Below are positions 1 through 24,909 of a stretch of DNA of 64,000 nt, one piece after another. Position numbers and translations under genes: made by a program. The stretch comes from Arabidopsis thaliana (Eukaryota; Streptophyta; Magnoliopsida; Brassicales; Brassicaceae). The first letter of the stretch is position 1, and each line of letters opens with the position of its first letter. The notes beneath the pieces were generated by a model that made no database searches, was not told where the DNA came from, and was given only the letters and a program-made list of their open reading frames with translations. The DNA lies in assembly GCF_000001735.4 (NCBI RefSeq), contig NC_003075.7, forward strand, positions 12,153,001 through 12,217,000, in the 5' to 3' direction.

Positions 1-393
1 GTTCCATCTCAAGTGATCCAGAAAACGAACGGTTGGAGTAACGTACCATACAAAGAATCCCATTTTCGGGCCAGGCAATGCCTTCTGTCTGGTTGGTACA
101 TTCCTCTAACACCTCTTTAGAAGCAAGGTCGATACAGTTTGAGCAAACCTTTGGTTCAACAACTGAGATGAACATCCCCAAAGCATACACCCGATCATAG
201 ACTTGGCCAAGTGAATTACTGTAGAAGTCACCTCGAGCTACAACATGAGAAGCTAGAGAAGAGAGGAGAAGGCGACGGTTTGTATCATACTTATCATTGG
301 GTGTAAAAACGCCAGTTTTCCCGCTTGGTACAAACACAACAGGAAAGCCTACAAGGAGAAAACAAAAGATTTTAAATATATTTTCAAGATCAT
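1..393 (-). pseudogene. Left-truncated CRK ectodomain relic
   Basis: The minus strand encodes the first part of a DUF26 ectodomain: residues resembling KTGVFTPNDKYDTNRRLLLS, then a GMF motif, VCSNC and [11 protein letters not shown], running off the left edge. It is closest to the ectodomains of the genes here called CRK14 and CRK16. The aligned start codon near 391-393 is out of frame with the Cys-rich part and the intervening frame meets a stop. The first Cys of the C-X8-C-X2-C motif is replaced by Phe. I read it as the 5' end of a CRK pseudogene whose kinase part lies outside the window. A short upstream exon that rescues the frame cannot be excluded. Confidence 0.7.
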
Positions 394-1090
394 ATATTGT
401 TCTGGTTTAGGACAGCAAGCAATTGTGTTTGCATTGTACATGCATATATTCACGTCCATTAAATTTCGATCGCAAGTTTTCATTGAACCGTTGGTCGCAT
501 GTTTCTCAGTCAAATGTTTCTATTCGTTTGACTCGTGCAATTCCTGAATCATGTGGCACTTAAAAGAACACGTCGTAGAATTTTCAACGCAGAGATAATT
601 CAACACAAATACAAAAACTTTAACAAAGTGGAAAATTCAACCATTGATTGGAAAAATCAGAGCAACGCTATCAGAGATGAGAATACGAAGAATTAAAGAC
701 AAAAAAAAACGAAGACTCATAAGCTGCTTCACAATTCGACGAAACCAGTTTTCAACGCAGCAAACAATGGTGTCTACACACAAATTAAAACCAAATTTCA
801 GTGATCAAAGCTGACCGAGACATCAGTTTCTAAAGATAAGCAAAATGATAATCCCTAATTCCTAAATCTGAGTGTTGAGCAAAAACAGAGTATCAGTTTC
901 CGGTTTACATAATATCGTTTTTAGAAAATAAACCGAGTTAAGTAACATTCATATCAAATATAAGACCGGTTTGGATATTATACGTCAAGACTCCCATAAA
1001 ACAGAGAGCTGATATTACAACGTAGGAATGATAAAGATACTTAGATACATAATCATTCAAATGGAACAATGTCTCACTGGAATAGCAACT
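394..1090. other. Spacer between CRK relic and CRK14
   Basis: AT-rich spacer with no supported gene. The left part is the 5' flank of the CRK relic and holds several TTGAC/GTCAA cores near 500-535. The right part is the 3' flank of CRK14. Confidence 0.5.
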
Positions 1091-3881
1091 TCAACGAGGT
1101 TCAAAATCTGTAATGGTTACATCATTGATAGTTTGTGGATTGGACCTGTTCATAGAGTCGAGGCCATCTCGTTCTTGGTTGCTTATTATTGGAAAGAAGA
1201 ATCCAGGTTGTTGAGGATCAGGTAAAACATACGAATTGTTTATGAGCATCATGTTGATTGTCGACAAGCTGGGGCGATCTGTGGGATTGTGTTGAACACA
1301 CAGCAACGCAATGTGGATGCATCTTGTCACTTCTTCGGTTTCACAATTCTCCGAAATGGTTGGATCCACGAGTTCTAATGGTGAATCGTTTCTCCACAAC
1401 CTCCAAGCCTGTAAAATAATTTAATCATCAATCAAGAACGTATATACAGTTAAAACCACAATTTATCATACTGTTGGTACTCACGTATGTGACCAAATTC
1501 TCAACTGTAGTGTCTGACTGGTGGATGAATCTGTTATTTCGACCACATATAATCTCAAGAACTAAGACTCCGAAACTATAAACATCTGATCTTGTTGAGA
1601 ACTGACCTTGCCTCACATATTCTGGAGGCATGTAACCGCTGTAATTAAGAGTAAAATTCACAAGCTTCAAGATTATGGACATTACTGACGGAAAAAAGGT
1701 TCGAGATGGGTAATGATGGCATATACCGTGTCCCAGCTATTTTTTTTGTATTAGCTCCACTTTGATCGATCCCAAAAATTCTCGCCATTCCAAAATCAGC
1801 AATTTTTGGGTTCATATCTGCATCTAGGAGAATGTTGCTGGCTTTGAGGTCACGATGTATGATCGTGAGCCGTGAGTCTTGATGAAGATACAGAATTCCT
1901 CGAGTGATTCCCCGGATAATGTTGTATCGTTTAGTCCAGTCTAACTGCCCTTGCTTTGTAGGGTCTGCACATAAAAAAAACGTTGTTACATTCACTACTT
2001 TAGATTTCAGTTAAAGAAGCTTATTAAAATTATCTTGGCAGTTGGAACACATCTGTTTTATATGGTAATTCTGTAAAGGAGAAGTGTAGATTAAGGACAT
2101 AAAGCTCTAATGTTGAACCTATATACTGTACATTGTAAATCATTCCCTTCTATTAATGAAATCATTCTGCTGACAATTATAAATTGCACATACCAAAGAG
2201 GAAGTAGTCGAGGCTCTTGTTGGGGACAAACTCGTAAACAAGTATTTTCTCTTCTCCTTCTAGACAAAACCCGAGAAGCTTAACAAGATTCCTATGATGG
2301 AGTTTTGCAACAACAACAACCTCATTTTTGAATTCTCGTGCACCTTGTCTCGATGCTTTTGACAGCCTCTTAATTGCAACTTCAGTACCGTTAAGGACAC
2401 CCTGCATAAATTGAATTAGACAGCATATGTCATCCCATTGTCTAGATCCCTTCTGCAAATTTTTTTACAGAAACTAAAGATCAATTAGGTGCTCAAATTT
2501 TTTATAAGATGATACCATGAAAACTTCTCCAAATCCACCGCGACCAATTATGTTGCTCTCCGAGAATTTATTTGTTGCATCTTCAATCGCTTTGAAATCG
2601 AATTGCAGTGAGTGTGTAATGGTGATATCAGTGCTGGATCCTGCAACTTAAAAGTGTAGAGTTATGATGGAACTAGAGGCAGCAGTATCACTCCTGTCTG
2701 CAAAGAGACAGCCTTTGGATTGTGCATTTGAACCATTTCTTTTCAATATCCCCTAAAAATATCAAGATCCGCAAATTATAAAAAAAATGATGGATAAAAC
2801 ACAGAACAACTCACCTTGGTATGATTTCCTCCTCCTATAAACAACAAATCCTAGCGCAAGCAGTACCAAGAAGACAACAATGACAGTAGGAATAATGATT
2901 GCCCAGACAATTCCTATCGAGATTGTTATGCTACCTGCAAAAGTCCGAATAACGGGCAGGAGATGATTGAAATGAAAGATACATAGTTCATCCTCTGTTT
3001 GCAAAATTTTAAGCCTTTTTTAGATGTAGTATACAAGTAAGTATAGTTTTGCTATTGGAAGACTCACCTTTCTTGGTCGCTGTATTGGTTACTGCCGGAA
3101 GCGTGGGAAATGCTGGGGATTGAGGCGGAGGTGCCAACGAAATACGACTAAAAGCCTCAGAGAAGGGAAAAAGCTCCCACCGGAAAACACAGCTGGCTCG
3201 GTACACAATGCCACCTTGCTTTCCATTGCAGCATGTTTCATAGTCACCAACACTTTGTCTTAAACAGATATGGCAATCCTCCAAAGATAAGTCCGGAGTG
3301 CATTGCATTAGTGCATATATTATCTGGAAAGCTGTCAAGGCTGCTACGTCTGCTGCGTAGTACTTGCGTTTAGATGATGGAGAAGTAGTACTAGCTATCA
3401 TACGACGTGCTAACTCTTCCCACACTTGATCAAACTCTGTTAAATTGGATGTAATATCATCCACGTTGTGGATATAGAAATGCGGTTCTGCCTTGAGTGA
3501 TCCAAAAAAAGAACTATTGGAGTATCGTACCATACACAAAATCCGTTTCTCCGGCCAGGCCAGGCCTTCTGTCTGGTTGAGACACGTGTCTAATAACAGA
3601 TTAGAAGCATATTCAATACAGTCGGAGCAAACATCTGGTTCAGCACCTTCAATGCACATCCCCAGAGCATACACTCGATCAGGGCCTTGGCCAATCGAAG
3701 AATTGTAGAATCCTCCTCGAGCTGAAACATTGGAAGGAAGAGAAGAGAGGAGAAGGCCCCGGTTTGTTTCATACCTACTTTGTGGTACAAAAAACCCTGT
3801 TTTGCCGCATTCTTGTGCAGACACCACAGCAAAGCCTACGAGGACAAACCAGAAGATTGGAAAGAGATTCTTCAATTCCAT
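1091..3881 (-). CDS. CRK14: Cysteine-rich receptor-like kinase, CRK14
   Basis: Plasma-membrane receptor-like Ser/Thr kinase. Exons 3' to 5': 1091-1408, 1485-1638, 1727-1964, 2194-2401, 2516-2640, 2815-2934, 3068-3881. They join in frame to 658 aa. A signal peptide (residues 1 to about 22, ending VVSAQ) is followed by two DUF26 domains, each with C-X8-C-X2-C ([13 protein letters not shown] and [13 protein letters not shown]). One transmembrane segment follows near residues 280-300, with a basic YRRRKSYQ stop-transfer. The kinase has VAIK (Lys near 363), HRDLKASN and DFG motifs, so it looks active and of RD type. The glycine loop ends EVFM rather than the usual EVYK. An upstream in-frame ATG at 4094 would add 71 residues translated through a poly(A) tract, so I chose 3881, which starts the signal peptide. 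The number CRK14 is assigned by position and length. Confidence 0.9.
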
Positions 3882-3968
3882 TTTCAAGATAGTACAGATG
3901 ATATTTACGTTAGGACAGCAAGTAAGTATGAATAATATGCATACTTTTTTCTGTCTATCACCTTTATC

Positions 3969-4066
3969 AAAAAAAAAAAAAAAAAAAAAGTTATGTGGAG
4001 TGTGGACCATCAGTAGACAAATCAATATCTCCGTTGACTCATTTACTATTTCGGTGGAGTCAAGCA
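3969..4066 (-). promoter_or_regulatory. CRK14 proximal promoter: A-tract and two W-box cores
   Basis: An uninterrupted run of about 20 A starts near 3969. TTGACT lies at 4034-4039 and its inverse AGTCAA at 4059-4064, some 150-185 bp upstream of the CRK14 start. WRKY factors bind TTGAC(C/T) cores, and paired W-boxes are known in defence-induced CRK promoters. Occupancy is inferred. Confidence 0.45.
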
Positions 4067-4826
4067 ACACGTCATAGACAAATTCGAACATCAATCTGTC
4101 CCTTTCTTATCAGTTTACACAGAAAACCGAAGTTTTTTCTCTGAAAGTTCCAAGTGTTGAATTCGTCAAACTGGATAACAGTAGTCGTTTAACCAGTCTA
4201 CACGGTCCTAAAAGTAAACGCTAAAGTAAACAAAGTCTTATTAGCTGCTTCACTATTAATATCTCTTCGGCATTTTTAAACCAAGTCTCCTCTCTTTTGA
4301 AATCTTCATACAACCAAGTCTCCCGAACAGAGTGGCGAAAGCAGCAATCACTGGAGTCTACGCGTACAAATGAACACCTAATGTTATTGACTAAAGATCA
4401 AGCAATCTAAAGAAGCAAAACGAATCAAGTAATCTAAATATGACCGCCATTAAAACCAAAATGCTAACCCTATTTTGTCGAAAACGGCATATTTCAATCT
4501 TATCAATTTTTTGTATATATATACAACTTTGATACTAAACCGATTTTCATCCAAAAAAAACGTTCATCAAATGCAACTGAAAATTAGTATTAGTCGAAAT
4601 AGTGTTACTTTGAGTCACACATATCACTAAATCTATGTAAATATTGCTTTAAAATACAAACATTAATATGTAAATCTCTCTTGAGGTCAATTCAAGAGCG
4701 AAAAAGTTGTTAACTTGAAGGTTAACCACCATGTTCAAAGAGGATATAAATCAGTGTGATTGATGTATCGTCAATAAATCTTGGAACAGACTTGGTGGTC
4801 GTTGGTTGAAGTGGGTCCTTTTCAGT

Positions 4827-7279
<2,453 letters not shown>

Positions 7280-7369
7280 TGTTCGATTTCCTCAGCTTTT
7301 GTTTCAGATCATGAATCTCCTAATTATTATGAATATTTTCTTCTTCTCTCTGTTACGTGAAACAGAGGA

Positions 7370-7390
7370 TTGACTACTACTATAAGTCAA
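7370..7390 (-). promoter_or_regulatory. CRK15 promoter W-box pair
   Basis: TTGACT at 7370-7375 and the inverse AGTCAA at 7385-7390 sit 15 bp apart, about 90-110 bp upstream of the CRK15 start codon. This is a typical WRKY-binding arrangement. Function is inferred. Confidence 0.45.
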
Positions 7391-7501
7391 CTGCTTTTGT
7401 CTTTTTAAGTGGGAAAACAAGACAGGAAGAGTTTATAATGAAAGTGACCATTAGATTTTTGGCTTATGAAAAGCTATGCATATTATCATTAACCTCTAAT
7501 C

Positions 7502-10181
7502 TCAACGAAGATCAACACTCGTGATCGATGCATCATCAATGGAACAAGCAAACGACATGGTAGTAGACGGACCAGGCTCAAGTCTCTCGGCTAATGGGTT
7601 TGGCTCGGATCTGACCCTGAAAACAAATCCAGGTAATTGAGGCACGGGCAGAGTAAGAAAAGTATTAGTGAGCATCTGAAACACTGTGGACATTGTTGGA
7701 CGATCTGCAGGATTTTCTTGAACGCACAATAAGCTTATATGGATGCATCTGATGACTTCATCTTTATCATAACTCTCCCCCATGGCCGGGTCTACAAGTT
7801 CCAAGAATGATTCGTTGTTCCAAAGCCTCCAAACCTGTTAAGTCACAATAAACCAATGTTCATTCTTGTATCAAAGTTTAAAGAGGTCAAAAATAAGTTC
7901 AAGATTGCATTGGCTTTGTAGGACTAACATATGTGACCAAGTTTCCTACTGAACCATCAATCTCATGGAAGCTACTACTCTTTTTGCCAACAATAATCTC
8001 CAGAATCAATACTCCAAAACTATAAACATCAGATTTCATCGAGAACTGCCCGTTCGCCACATATTCGGGAGGCATGTAACCGCTGCAAAACACAGCACAT
8101 ATCACTTTAAGTTTTATTAGGGAAAGAAAAGGGAATAGACAGAGTGTAATTGAAGTTAACAATTACTTACAATGTTCCAACTACTCTTCCTGTGGTAGCT
8201 TCAGTTTGGTCCACTCTAAAATTCCTAGCCACACCAAAATCCGCGATTTTCGGGTTCATATCGACATCTAAGAGAATGTTACCCGCTTTGAGGTCACGGT
8301 GTATGATTGTAAGCCGTGAATCTTGATGGAGATATAAAATCCCTCGAGTCACTCCCCTGATTATGTTGTATCGTGTTCTCCAATCCAGCTGACCCCTCCT
8401 TCTATGGTCTGCACATCCAACGTATAGAGCCATTAGACTATGGGTAAGAGATCAAAAACAAATGTTTCAGAGAATCTAATCCTATATATCATATGTTTCT
8501 TACCAAAGAGAAAATAGTCAAGACTTTTATTTGGCATATACTCGTAGACAAGTATCTTTTCTTCTCCTTCAACAGAGAACCCCAGAAGTCTAACGAGATT
8601 TCTATGTTGGAGCTTTGCTACAAGAAGCACCTCGTTCTTAAACTCTTCTTCACCTTGACCTGAAATTTTAGACAGCCTCTTCACAGCAACTTCTGTTCCA
8701 TTCGGAAAAGTTCCCTGTCAATTCATATGATCTTCACTCACTATCAGAATTTCTTATCTTTTTTTTTGGCAACTAAGTTTATAACACAAACTAGTAGTTG
8801 AGAAAGTTTAAGAACATTTTGCCTTAAAAACTTCACCAAATCCACCATGACCAAGCTTGTTACTCTTCTGAAAATTATTTGTTGCAGCTTCAATTGCTTT
8901 AAAATCGAATTGAAGTGAACCTGAAGTTGTAATATCATCTGCAGCAGAAAGCATATATACATAGTGTTATGGTGGAAACGTATCCAAAGGGACATTAACA
9001 GTTTTAATGCAAATAGCTGTATAGTCTCTTACCATCATCTGGCGGTGCAGTACCATAAGTGGTCATTGACCTCCCTGCAAGAGAAATATAACCATCGTTG
9101 AAGAACAGAGAAAGAGACAACTGAATTGACATATTTAAAAACGTTTATGCCCTGAACTCATAATTGTTAAAACAAAAAAAAAAACTCACTTTCAGTTGCA
9201 AACTCTTGGTAGGCTTTTCTCCTCCTAGAAAGAGCATACCCTAGAACAAGCAGTACCGTGATAAAAAAGGCAAGAGCAACAGTGATTCCGAGGATATTTC
9301 TTGTAGAAATCTTTCCGCCATCTGAACAAGGCCAAATCACCTACGATTATTGCGCTTAAGGGAAAATATGAGACTAAAAAGCTAGTACCGTCAGATAGTT
9401 CTGAGATTCTACCTTTTTCACGAGGAAGCGTGGGAGAAGCCCTATACTCAATAAATCCATAGAATTGATAGAGATCCCATCGCATATAACAGCTCGGGCT
9501 GAAACTATGGCCACGAGGTTTCCCACTGCAGGACAACTTATAGTTATCCACATTCCCTCTTAAACATCTGGAACAGTTCCATGGAGATATATCCTTACTG
9601 CATAGCACGAAAGCGTAAACGGTTTGAATCCCAATTTTTCCAGTGCCGGCACCATAGAATTTTGGGTTTGGCGACGAGATAGCATCAGCTATCACACCAA
9701 GCATCAAAGCCTCCCATTTTTGATAAAACTCTGTCAAGTTGACTTGGAAATCTGTAGCATTGTAATTCTTGAAAAATGGTGTCATCTCAAGTAATCCAAA
9801 AAAAGAACGGTTGGAGTAACGTATCATACAAGGATACTCCTCGTTAAAGGAGGACCAGTCGAGGGCTTCTGTTTGGTTGTGACATTTCTTTATCACCCTA
9901 ATAAAAGCAGAGTCGATACAAGCTGAGCAAAGCTCTGGTTCAGAACCTTGGATACACGTCCCAGAAGCATACAACCGATCAGGTCCTTGTCCAATCGAAG
10001 CATTGTAGAAGCCGCCTCGAGCTGAGACATTAGAAGCTAGAGAAGAAAGGAGGAGGTGACGGTTTATATCATACTTATCGTTGGGTTTAAATAAACCAGT
10101 TTTTCCGCATTTTTGTGCAGATGAAATAGAGAAGCTTACAAGGAAAAAACAGAAGATTGGCAAGAGATTCTTCAGTTTCAT
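7502..10181 (-). CDS. CRK16: Cysteine-rich receptor-like kinase, CRK16
   Basis: Eight exons 3' to 5': 7502-7834, 7929-8082, 8171-8408, 8504-8714, 8823-8938, 9033-9074, 9190-9321, 9413-10181. They join in frame to 664 aa. Signal peptide [13 protein letters not shown] to SAQ, two DUF26 domains ([13 protein letters not shown] and [13 protein letters not shown]), transmembrane exon with [10 protein letters not shown], an extra 42-bp juxtamembrane mini-exon also present in CRK21, and a kinase with [14 protein letters not shown] and DFGVARNF. The intron after the glycine-loop exon begins GC rather than GT (donor at 8822-8821). As I recall, some public models split this locus, giving the kinase to CRK16 and joining the ectodomain to CRK17. 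The uninterrupted frame argues for one complete gene. Confidence 0.85.
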
Positions 10182-10313
10182 TATGAATATCATAGAGATT
10201 TTGTTTGGGTTTAGGAGAGCAAGTAAGTAAGCATGTATGAATATATGCATATGTTTTTGTCCATTAAACACGTTTGTGTCAACTAAATTTTCATTGCAAG
10301 CGTCCTAACGTCC

Positions 10314-10375
10314 TTGACCCATTGGTATCCAAGTCCAAGTCATTGCCTATCTTGCAATTTTTTTGGTTGAGTCAA
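10314..10375 (-). promoter_or_regulatory. CRK16 promoter W-box pair
   Basis: TTGACC at 10314-10319 and AGTCAA at 10370-10375 lie 130-195 bp upstream of the CRK16 start. These are WRKY core sites by sequence only. Confidence 0.4.
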
Positions 10376-10869
10376 GTGTAGTAAACAAATTGGTACGTGA
10401 GAATAGACAAAAAGTAATGTTATAGTTGCAATTATATGAATGAACCATGTGACCCCCAGAACCAGAAGAACACATTATAGCATCTTCTAGGCAGAGATAA
10501 TGCACATTTGGACGATGAGATAAGCCAAAACATTTTAGACTAAATGACACAAAGATAGCAAAAAAGGAAAATGGTCCATGGAAAAGTAGTCAATTGGTAG
10601 GGTAAAGCAGAGCAAGCTGCCCGGTTACAGCGCAGCGAAAGTAGCAATTAGCAACCAAAATGTTAAACTCTAATATCCTAAACGTAGTTGAGCGAAAACA
10701 AAGCATTTTTCAAAATGTGACTCGGAACGAGAGAAGGAACCATCAGTCAAAAGCTTAAATTTCCGGTTTAGTAAAACAATCGGTTTTGAATTACATTCAT
10801 ATAAAATTCGTCTAATTTCAGTAAAAGATTAGTGTAAGAGAATTCAGTAACTCACACACGACACAAGTA

Positions 10870-11250
10870 CTCCAAAGGCTTTGGACCTGACCTTAGATTT
10901 GGCTATGACTCGAGGCCATCTGTTCTTGATGGTTGAGGAACGTGTAAATTCAGGATATTGCTAGTGAGCATAAGATTGTTTGACGACAAGTGGGGACTAT
11001 CTGTAAAAGTGAACAAGGGTTCTCAAAACCCTTACAATCATTATCAAACCCTAAATTTCCCTGATTATGAATGAAAGACTCTTTAATTTGGAAGATGAAT
11101 CATAACCACATGGAACAACAAAACTCACATTGAATATCAATTTCTCGGTACGATTTTCTCCTCCGCTAAAAAGAAAACGCAGAGAAAGAAGCAGCAAGAC
11201 GATGACGATGGTCGTAACCATTATTCCCACTGAAAGTGAATCGTCATCTA
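10870..11250 (-). pseudogene. Internally deleted CRK relic
   Basis: Reading the minus strand, a decayed transmembrane exon (about 11250 to 11125: hydrophobic IVIVLLLLSL run, then an RRRKSYREI-like sequence with a good GTGAG donor) is followed directly by a last-exon remnant (about 11000 to 10870: DSPHLSSNNLMLTSN, then HVPQPS), matching the DRPxLSTIxxMLTSNxxxLPVPQP stretch of CRK tails. The ectodomain and most of the kinase are missing. It is the remains of a tandem CRK copy between CRK16 and CRK17. The rest of 10182-11450 shows nothing recognisable. Confidence 0.7.
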
Positions 11251-11450
11251 CACGCAGTCACCAAGTGAAAATTTCTAAATTTGTGTTTTAGCCCTTTAAA
11301 TTTTATAATATTGTTTATTTTTCTCCTAATTTAACCCCCTTAAACTTACAAATTTATGTTCAAACCCTTTATTTTTTTTTATTGTGACCCCTATAAAACT
11401 TATTTCTATATGGAAACATCAAAAAACAAAAACAGAACATGCTAGATATT

Positions 11451-14026
<2,576 letters not shown>

Positions 14027-14164
14027 TTTCTTTTTGTTTCTTTAGAAAAATGTGTGACTGGTGTTGTTGTTGGTTACTACTAGTGGTTCTTATCATTAAT
14101 ATGGCCCATAACTTCTGAATTTTCTACTCGAACGACGGAATGACCCATCCTCATTAACCAGACA

Positions 14165-14260
14165 TTGACTACTTTGGATTTTAAGGGGAAGACGTAGTTG
14201 GATTCTCTAAGTCAATATTTATTATTACGGTTTTACCCTTATAAAAGAATATAAAGTCAA
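14165..14260 (-). promoter_or_regulatory. CRK17 promoter with three W-box cores
   Basis: TTGACT at 14165-14170 and inverse cores AGTCAA at 14210-14215 and 14255-14260 lie 140-235 bp upstream of the CRK17 start, spaced about 45 bp apart. The third is followed closely by the relic described at 14305-14395. Confidence 0.45.
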
Positions 14261-14304
14261 CATTGGCCAAAGCTTATTTTTCTTTTTTGATAAAGGGTTT
14301 AGAT

Positions 14305-14395
14305 TGGCCTAACTTTCAACGAGGACTAACACTAATGATCGGTCCTACAATTACTATAAATTATAATAGTCAGCACTCGAGCTATTGTAGACATG
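14305..14395 (-). pseudogene. CRK last-exon relic
   Basis: On the minus strand a shred reading like RPSMSTI (about 14395) is fused to the terminal ITSVSPR-stop signature of CRK tails (near 14318). The middle of the exon is deleted. It lies between the promoter of CRK17 and the 3' end of CRK18. Confidence 0.55.
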
Positions 14396-14527
14396 CTTGA
14401 CTAATATAGAAACTTCAAATTTGAATCTTCAACCTGAAAAAATGACCCTTTGTAAACTTTTTCATAAACGGACAATAAATAAATGATAGACGTTTGTGGA
14501 AACAAGAAAAAACCAAATGCTGAATTT

Positions 14528-17055
<2,528 letters not shown>

Positions 17056-17099
17056 TTTTCTTTTTTCTTGAGATAATGTGTGGGTGGTGTAGTTAGTAT

Positions 17100-17224
17100 T
17101 TGACTATTTGTGGTTCTTAGAAATTTAATCATCAGTTTAAAATTTCCATTTGAATAACCATGCACATTAATAAGAAATTGACAACTTTGAAATTTTTGTG
17201 CTAGACTTGGACTATGTGAGTCAA
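17100..17224 (-). promoter_or_regulatory. CRK18 promoter W-box pair
   Basis: TTGACT at 17100-17105 and inverse AGTCAA at 17219-17224 lie 45-170 bp upstream of the CRK18 start. WRKY core matches only. Confidence 0.35.
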
Positions 17225-17284
17225 TCTTTGATATTAGGTTTTGGGGCTTATGAAAGAATATACATGTTAATCATTAGCCTCAAT

Positions 17285-17385
17285 TTCAACGAGAGCTAAA
17301 AACCGTGATCGATGCATCATCTACGTACAGAACAAGGAAAAGACCTGCTAGTAGACATGCTTGGAGGATGTGAATGCATTTAATG
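17285..17385 (-). pseudogene. CRK last-exon relic with internal deletion
   Basis: The minus strand starts with an EVIKCIHI stretch, matching [12 protein letters not shown] of CRK last exons, then jumps to a DDASIT-like tail and a stop near 17289. The central part of the exon is missing. It marks a lost minus-strand CRK copy upstream of CRK18. Confidence 0.65.
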
Positions 17386-17449
17386 ACTCATATCTAAAAA
17401 GTCAAAACACGCAGAAAGAAAAAATTGTCATCTCAAAACACGCAAAAAT

Positions 17450-17770
17450 GATCAAGCTAGATTCGATTTGTTTTCTCCACAAATAAGAAGCATAGTGACT
17501 TTAATTTTGTGATGTAAAGTGTAAAATGCTATTTTTCGGTTACGTAAAGACATCTTCGATGGTTACTTCTATATTTTCCTTTATTTTTGAAAAAACTTTA
17601 TTTTGGAGATGATCATTAGAATACAATTCTTTTAAAATAGAGTTGAAAATGGTTTAAAACTTTTTTTTTTTTAAGAAGCTTAAATTACAGCGTAAATACA
17701 ATTTAAGACAATATTTGCGGTACTCTCCTCACGCTGATTTTTCATGCTATCATAATTCTGAATTTCTGAT
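17450..17770 (+). repeat. Duplicated upstream block, CRK19 copy
   Basis: A block beginning GATCAAGCTAGAT and including TCTCCACAAATAAGAAGCA, then about 250 bp later a CTCCTCACGCTGATTTTTCATGC stretch (longest shared run interrupted), recurs upstream of CRK20 (21141-21340) and in shorter form upstream of CRK23 (about 31597-31690). It marks the flank of a repeated duplication unit. The remaining spacer up to the CRK19 start is AT-rich, with a GA-repeat near 17820 and a second shared motif, AAAACCGGCGTTTAC, near 18020. Confidence 0.65.
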
Positions 17771-18132
17771 GTCCACGAAAAAATAAAAATATAAAAATAA
17801 TATCTTGTATTAGAAAATTGAGAGAGAGAGAGAAAAGATTCTTTTCTGACAAATAATATCTTATCATATCCAACTAAGTTAGGCTGTTTTTTTTCCTTTA
17901 ATTCCTGACAAATAGTTTATTGTAATTTAGAAATCGTAACTACTCTCTCTTTGTCTTTTTTTAATAATAGTTATTATTTTGCGCGATACAAGTTTGACAT
18001 TACAAAATAAAATAAAATAAAACCGGCGTTTACTAAGACTTGTTGGTCTCATAGAAAAAAGGGAAAAATATAGTTCTAGTTTCAAAAATTGAGAGCTACA
18101 TGATCTGAAACCCAGATCGAGGAAAAGGAACC

Positions 18133-20794
<2,662 letters not shown>

Positions 20795-21739
20795 AGACAA
20801 AACTATTCGTTAATCTAAACATTTGTGATATATGATTTTAGACTATTAAGATCGACAGTGAACAAAAATTCATGTAAGTTAAACTGGTTTTATTGTTTAT
20901 TTTCTTTATAAATTCTTTAATTAACAAGTATTCATTTCAGTGGTCAAAGCATCAACAATAGAACAACAACTGAACAAGGAATATGAGCTAGAAAAGTCAC
21001 TGGAGGACGATTAAGAATCTTGACGGTCGTCCTCAAACTACTCATCCAAGAAGCGATCTACACCCATCTATAAAATAGTGATTCTTTAAACTTCCCTTGA
21101 GATCTCGTTTGTTACTTGTTTGATTTCGTACATCAATAATGATCAAGCTAGATTTGATTTTTCTCCACAAATAAGAAGCACATTGAGTTAAATTTTATGT
21201 TGTAAACTTAAAATGCTATTTTTCAGTTCTGTAAGAATTTCTTTGGGAGAAGCTTCAATTATAACGTAAAGACAAGACTATTTTTGAACTTTGAAGTACT
21301 CTCCTCACGCTGATTTTTCATGCTCTCATAAATGATAAATATGACAACTCCACGAAAAAAATATGTATATAGGATTAGCAAATTTAGAGAGAAAAAGAGA
21401 GAAAATTAAACTTGGAAATGTGTAAATCAATGAGTTTTGACGAGGAATTAAAGTTTTTTTAAAAAGAGCAAATTACTGACAAATAATTTATCGTTATACA
21501 GAAATCGTTAACTCTTTTCTTTTGGTAAGGCTATAAATAGTAACTTAAACTTCTCTCTTTGTTTGAAAGAACTAGCTATTGTTTTGACATTACAAACTAA
21601 AATTAAATAAAACCGGCGTTTACCATGACTTTCTTTGATTGACTTATAGCCGTCAGAAGAGTATGAACCATCCTCAATTTCGCGTTAATATACATACAGA
21701 GATTCATGATCTAAAACTCCAAATCAAGGAAAAGGAAGC
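20795..21739. other. Spacer between CRK19 and CRK20
   Basis: No gene supported. About 20795-21130 is the 3' flank of CRK19. From 21141 the sequence repeats the block upstream of CRK19 and ends with the shared AAAACCGGCGTTTAC motif near 21608, about 130 bp before the CRK20 start. Confidence 0.5.
21141..21340 (+). repeat. Duplicated upstream block, CRK20 copy
   Basis: Matches 17450-17770 in order: GATCAAGCTAGAT, CTCCACAAATAAGAAGCA, the TGTAAACTTAAAATGC region and CTCCTCACGCTGATTTTTCA. About 120 bp of the CRK19 copy is absent here. Confidence 0.65.
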
Positions 21740-24471
<2,732 letters not shown>

Positions 24472-24574
24472 AGACAAAACTATTCAAAATTTTAAACATC
24501 TGTAATATATGAGTTTAGACTTTTTGTCCAGAAAATAAGAAAATGATAGTCGGATTTGAAGTTTGGTTCCCTTT

Positions 24575-24675
24575 AACAAGGACTCATCTAAGTGATCGAG
24601 GCATCATCAATACGTACAATAAAGGAATAAATCTACTTGCCACGGGATCAAGAGAAATTACTAAGGAAGAATAAG
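24575..24675 (-). pseudogene. CRK last-exon relic
   Basis: Between the convergent 3' ends of CRK20 and CRK21, the minus strand carries a tail remnant: a TSRFIPLLY-like stretch then a decayed DDASIT segment near 24605 and a CCTTGTTAAA end that resembles the CRK terminal PR-stop. Too short to date or assign to a subgroup. Confidence 0.5.
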
Positions 24676-24909
24676 AAGCTGAAACTAAGCTTAAGCTTGT
24701 TCGAATTGTTTCAAGACTTACTTTCTTAAAGAATTCTCAAAATAAGGTCGTTTAGATTTTCAAAGAAAATTCTGGCTTAAAGTACTAAAGTTAACACCAA
24801 ACTTAAATAAATAAAAGTAACTAATACCAAATTCAATGTATTTTGAAAGAGAGAGAATAACATATTTTTAGACTTATGAAAAATATTCATGTTAATCATT
24901 AGCCCAATT

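Noticed and set aside
3882-4094. Upstream in-frame ATG extending CRK14 by 71 residues
   Set aside because: The extension is translated from a poly(A) tract (poly-Phe) and promoter-like sequence, and hides the signal peptide that begins at 3881.
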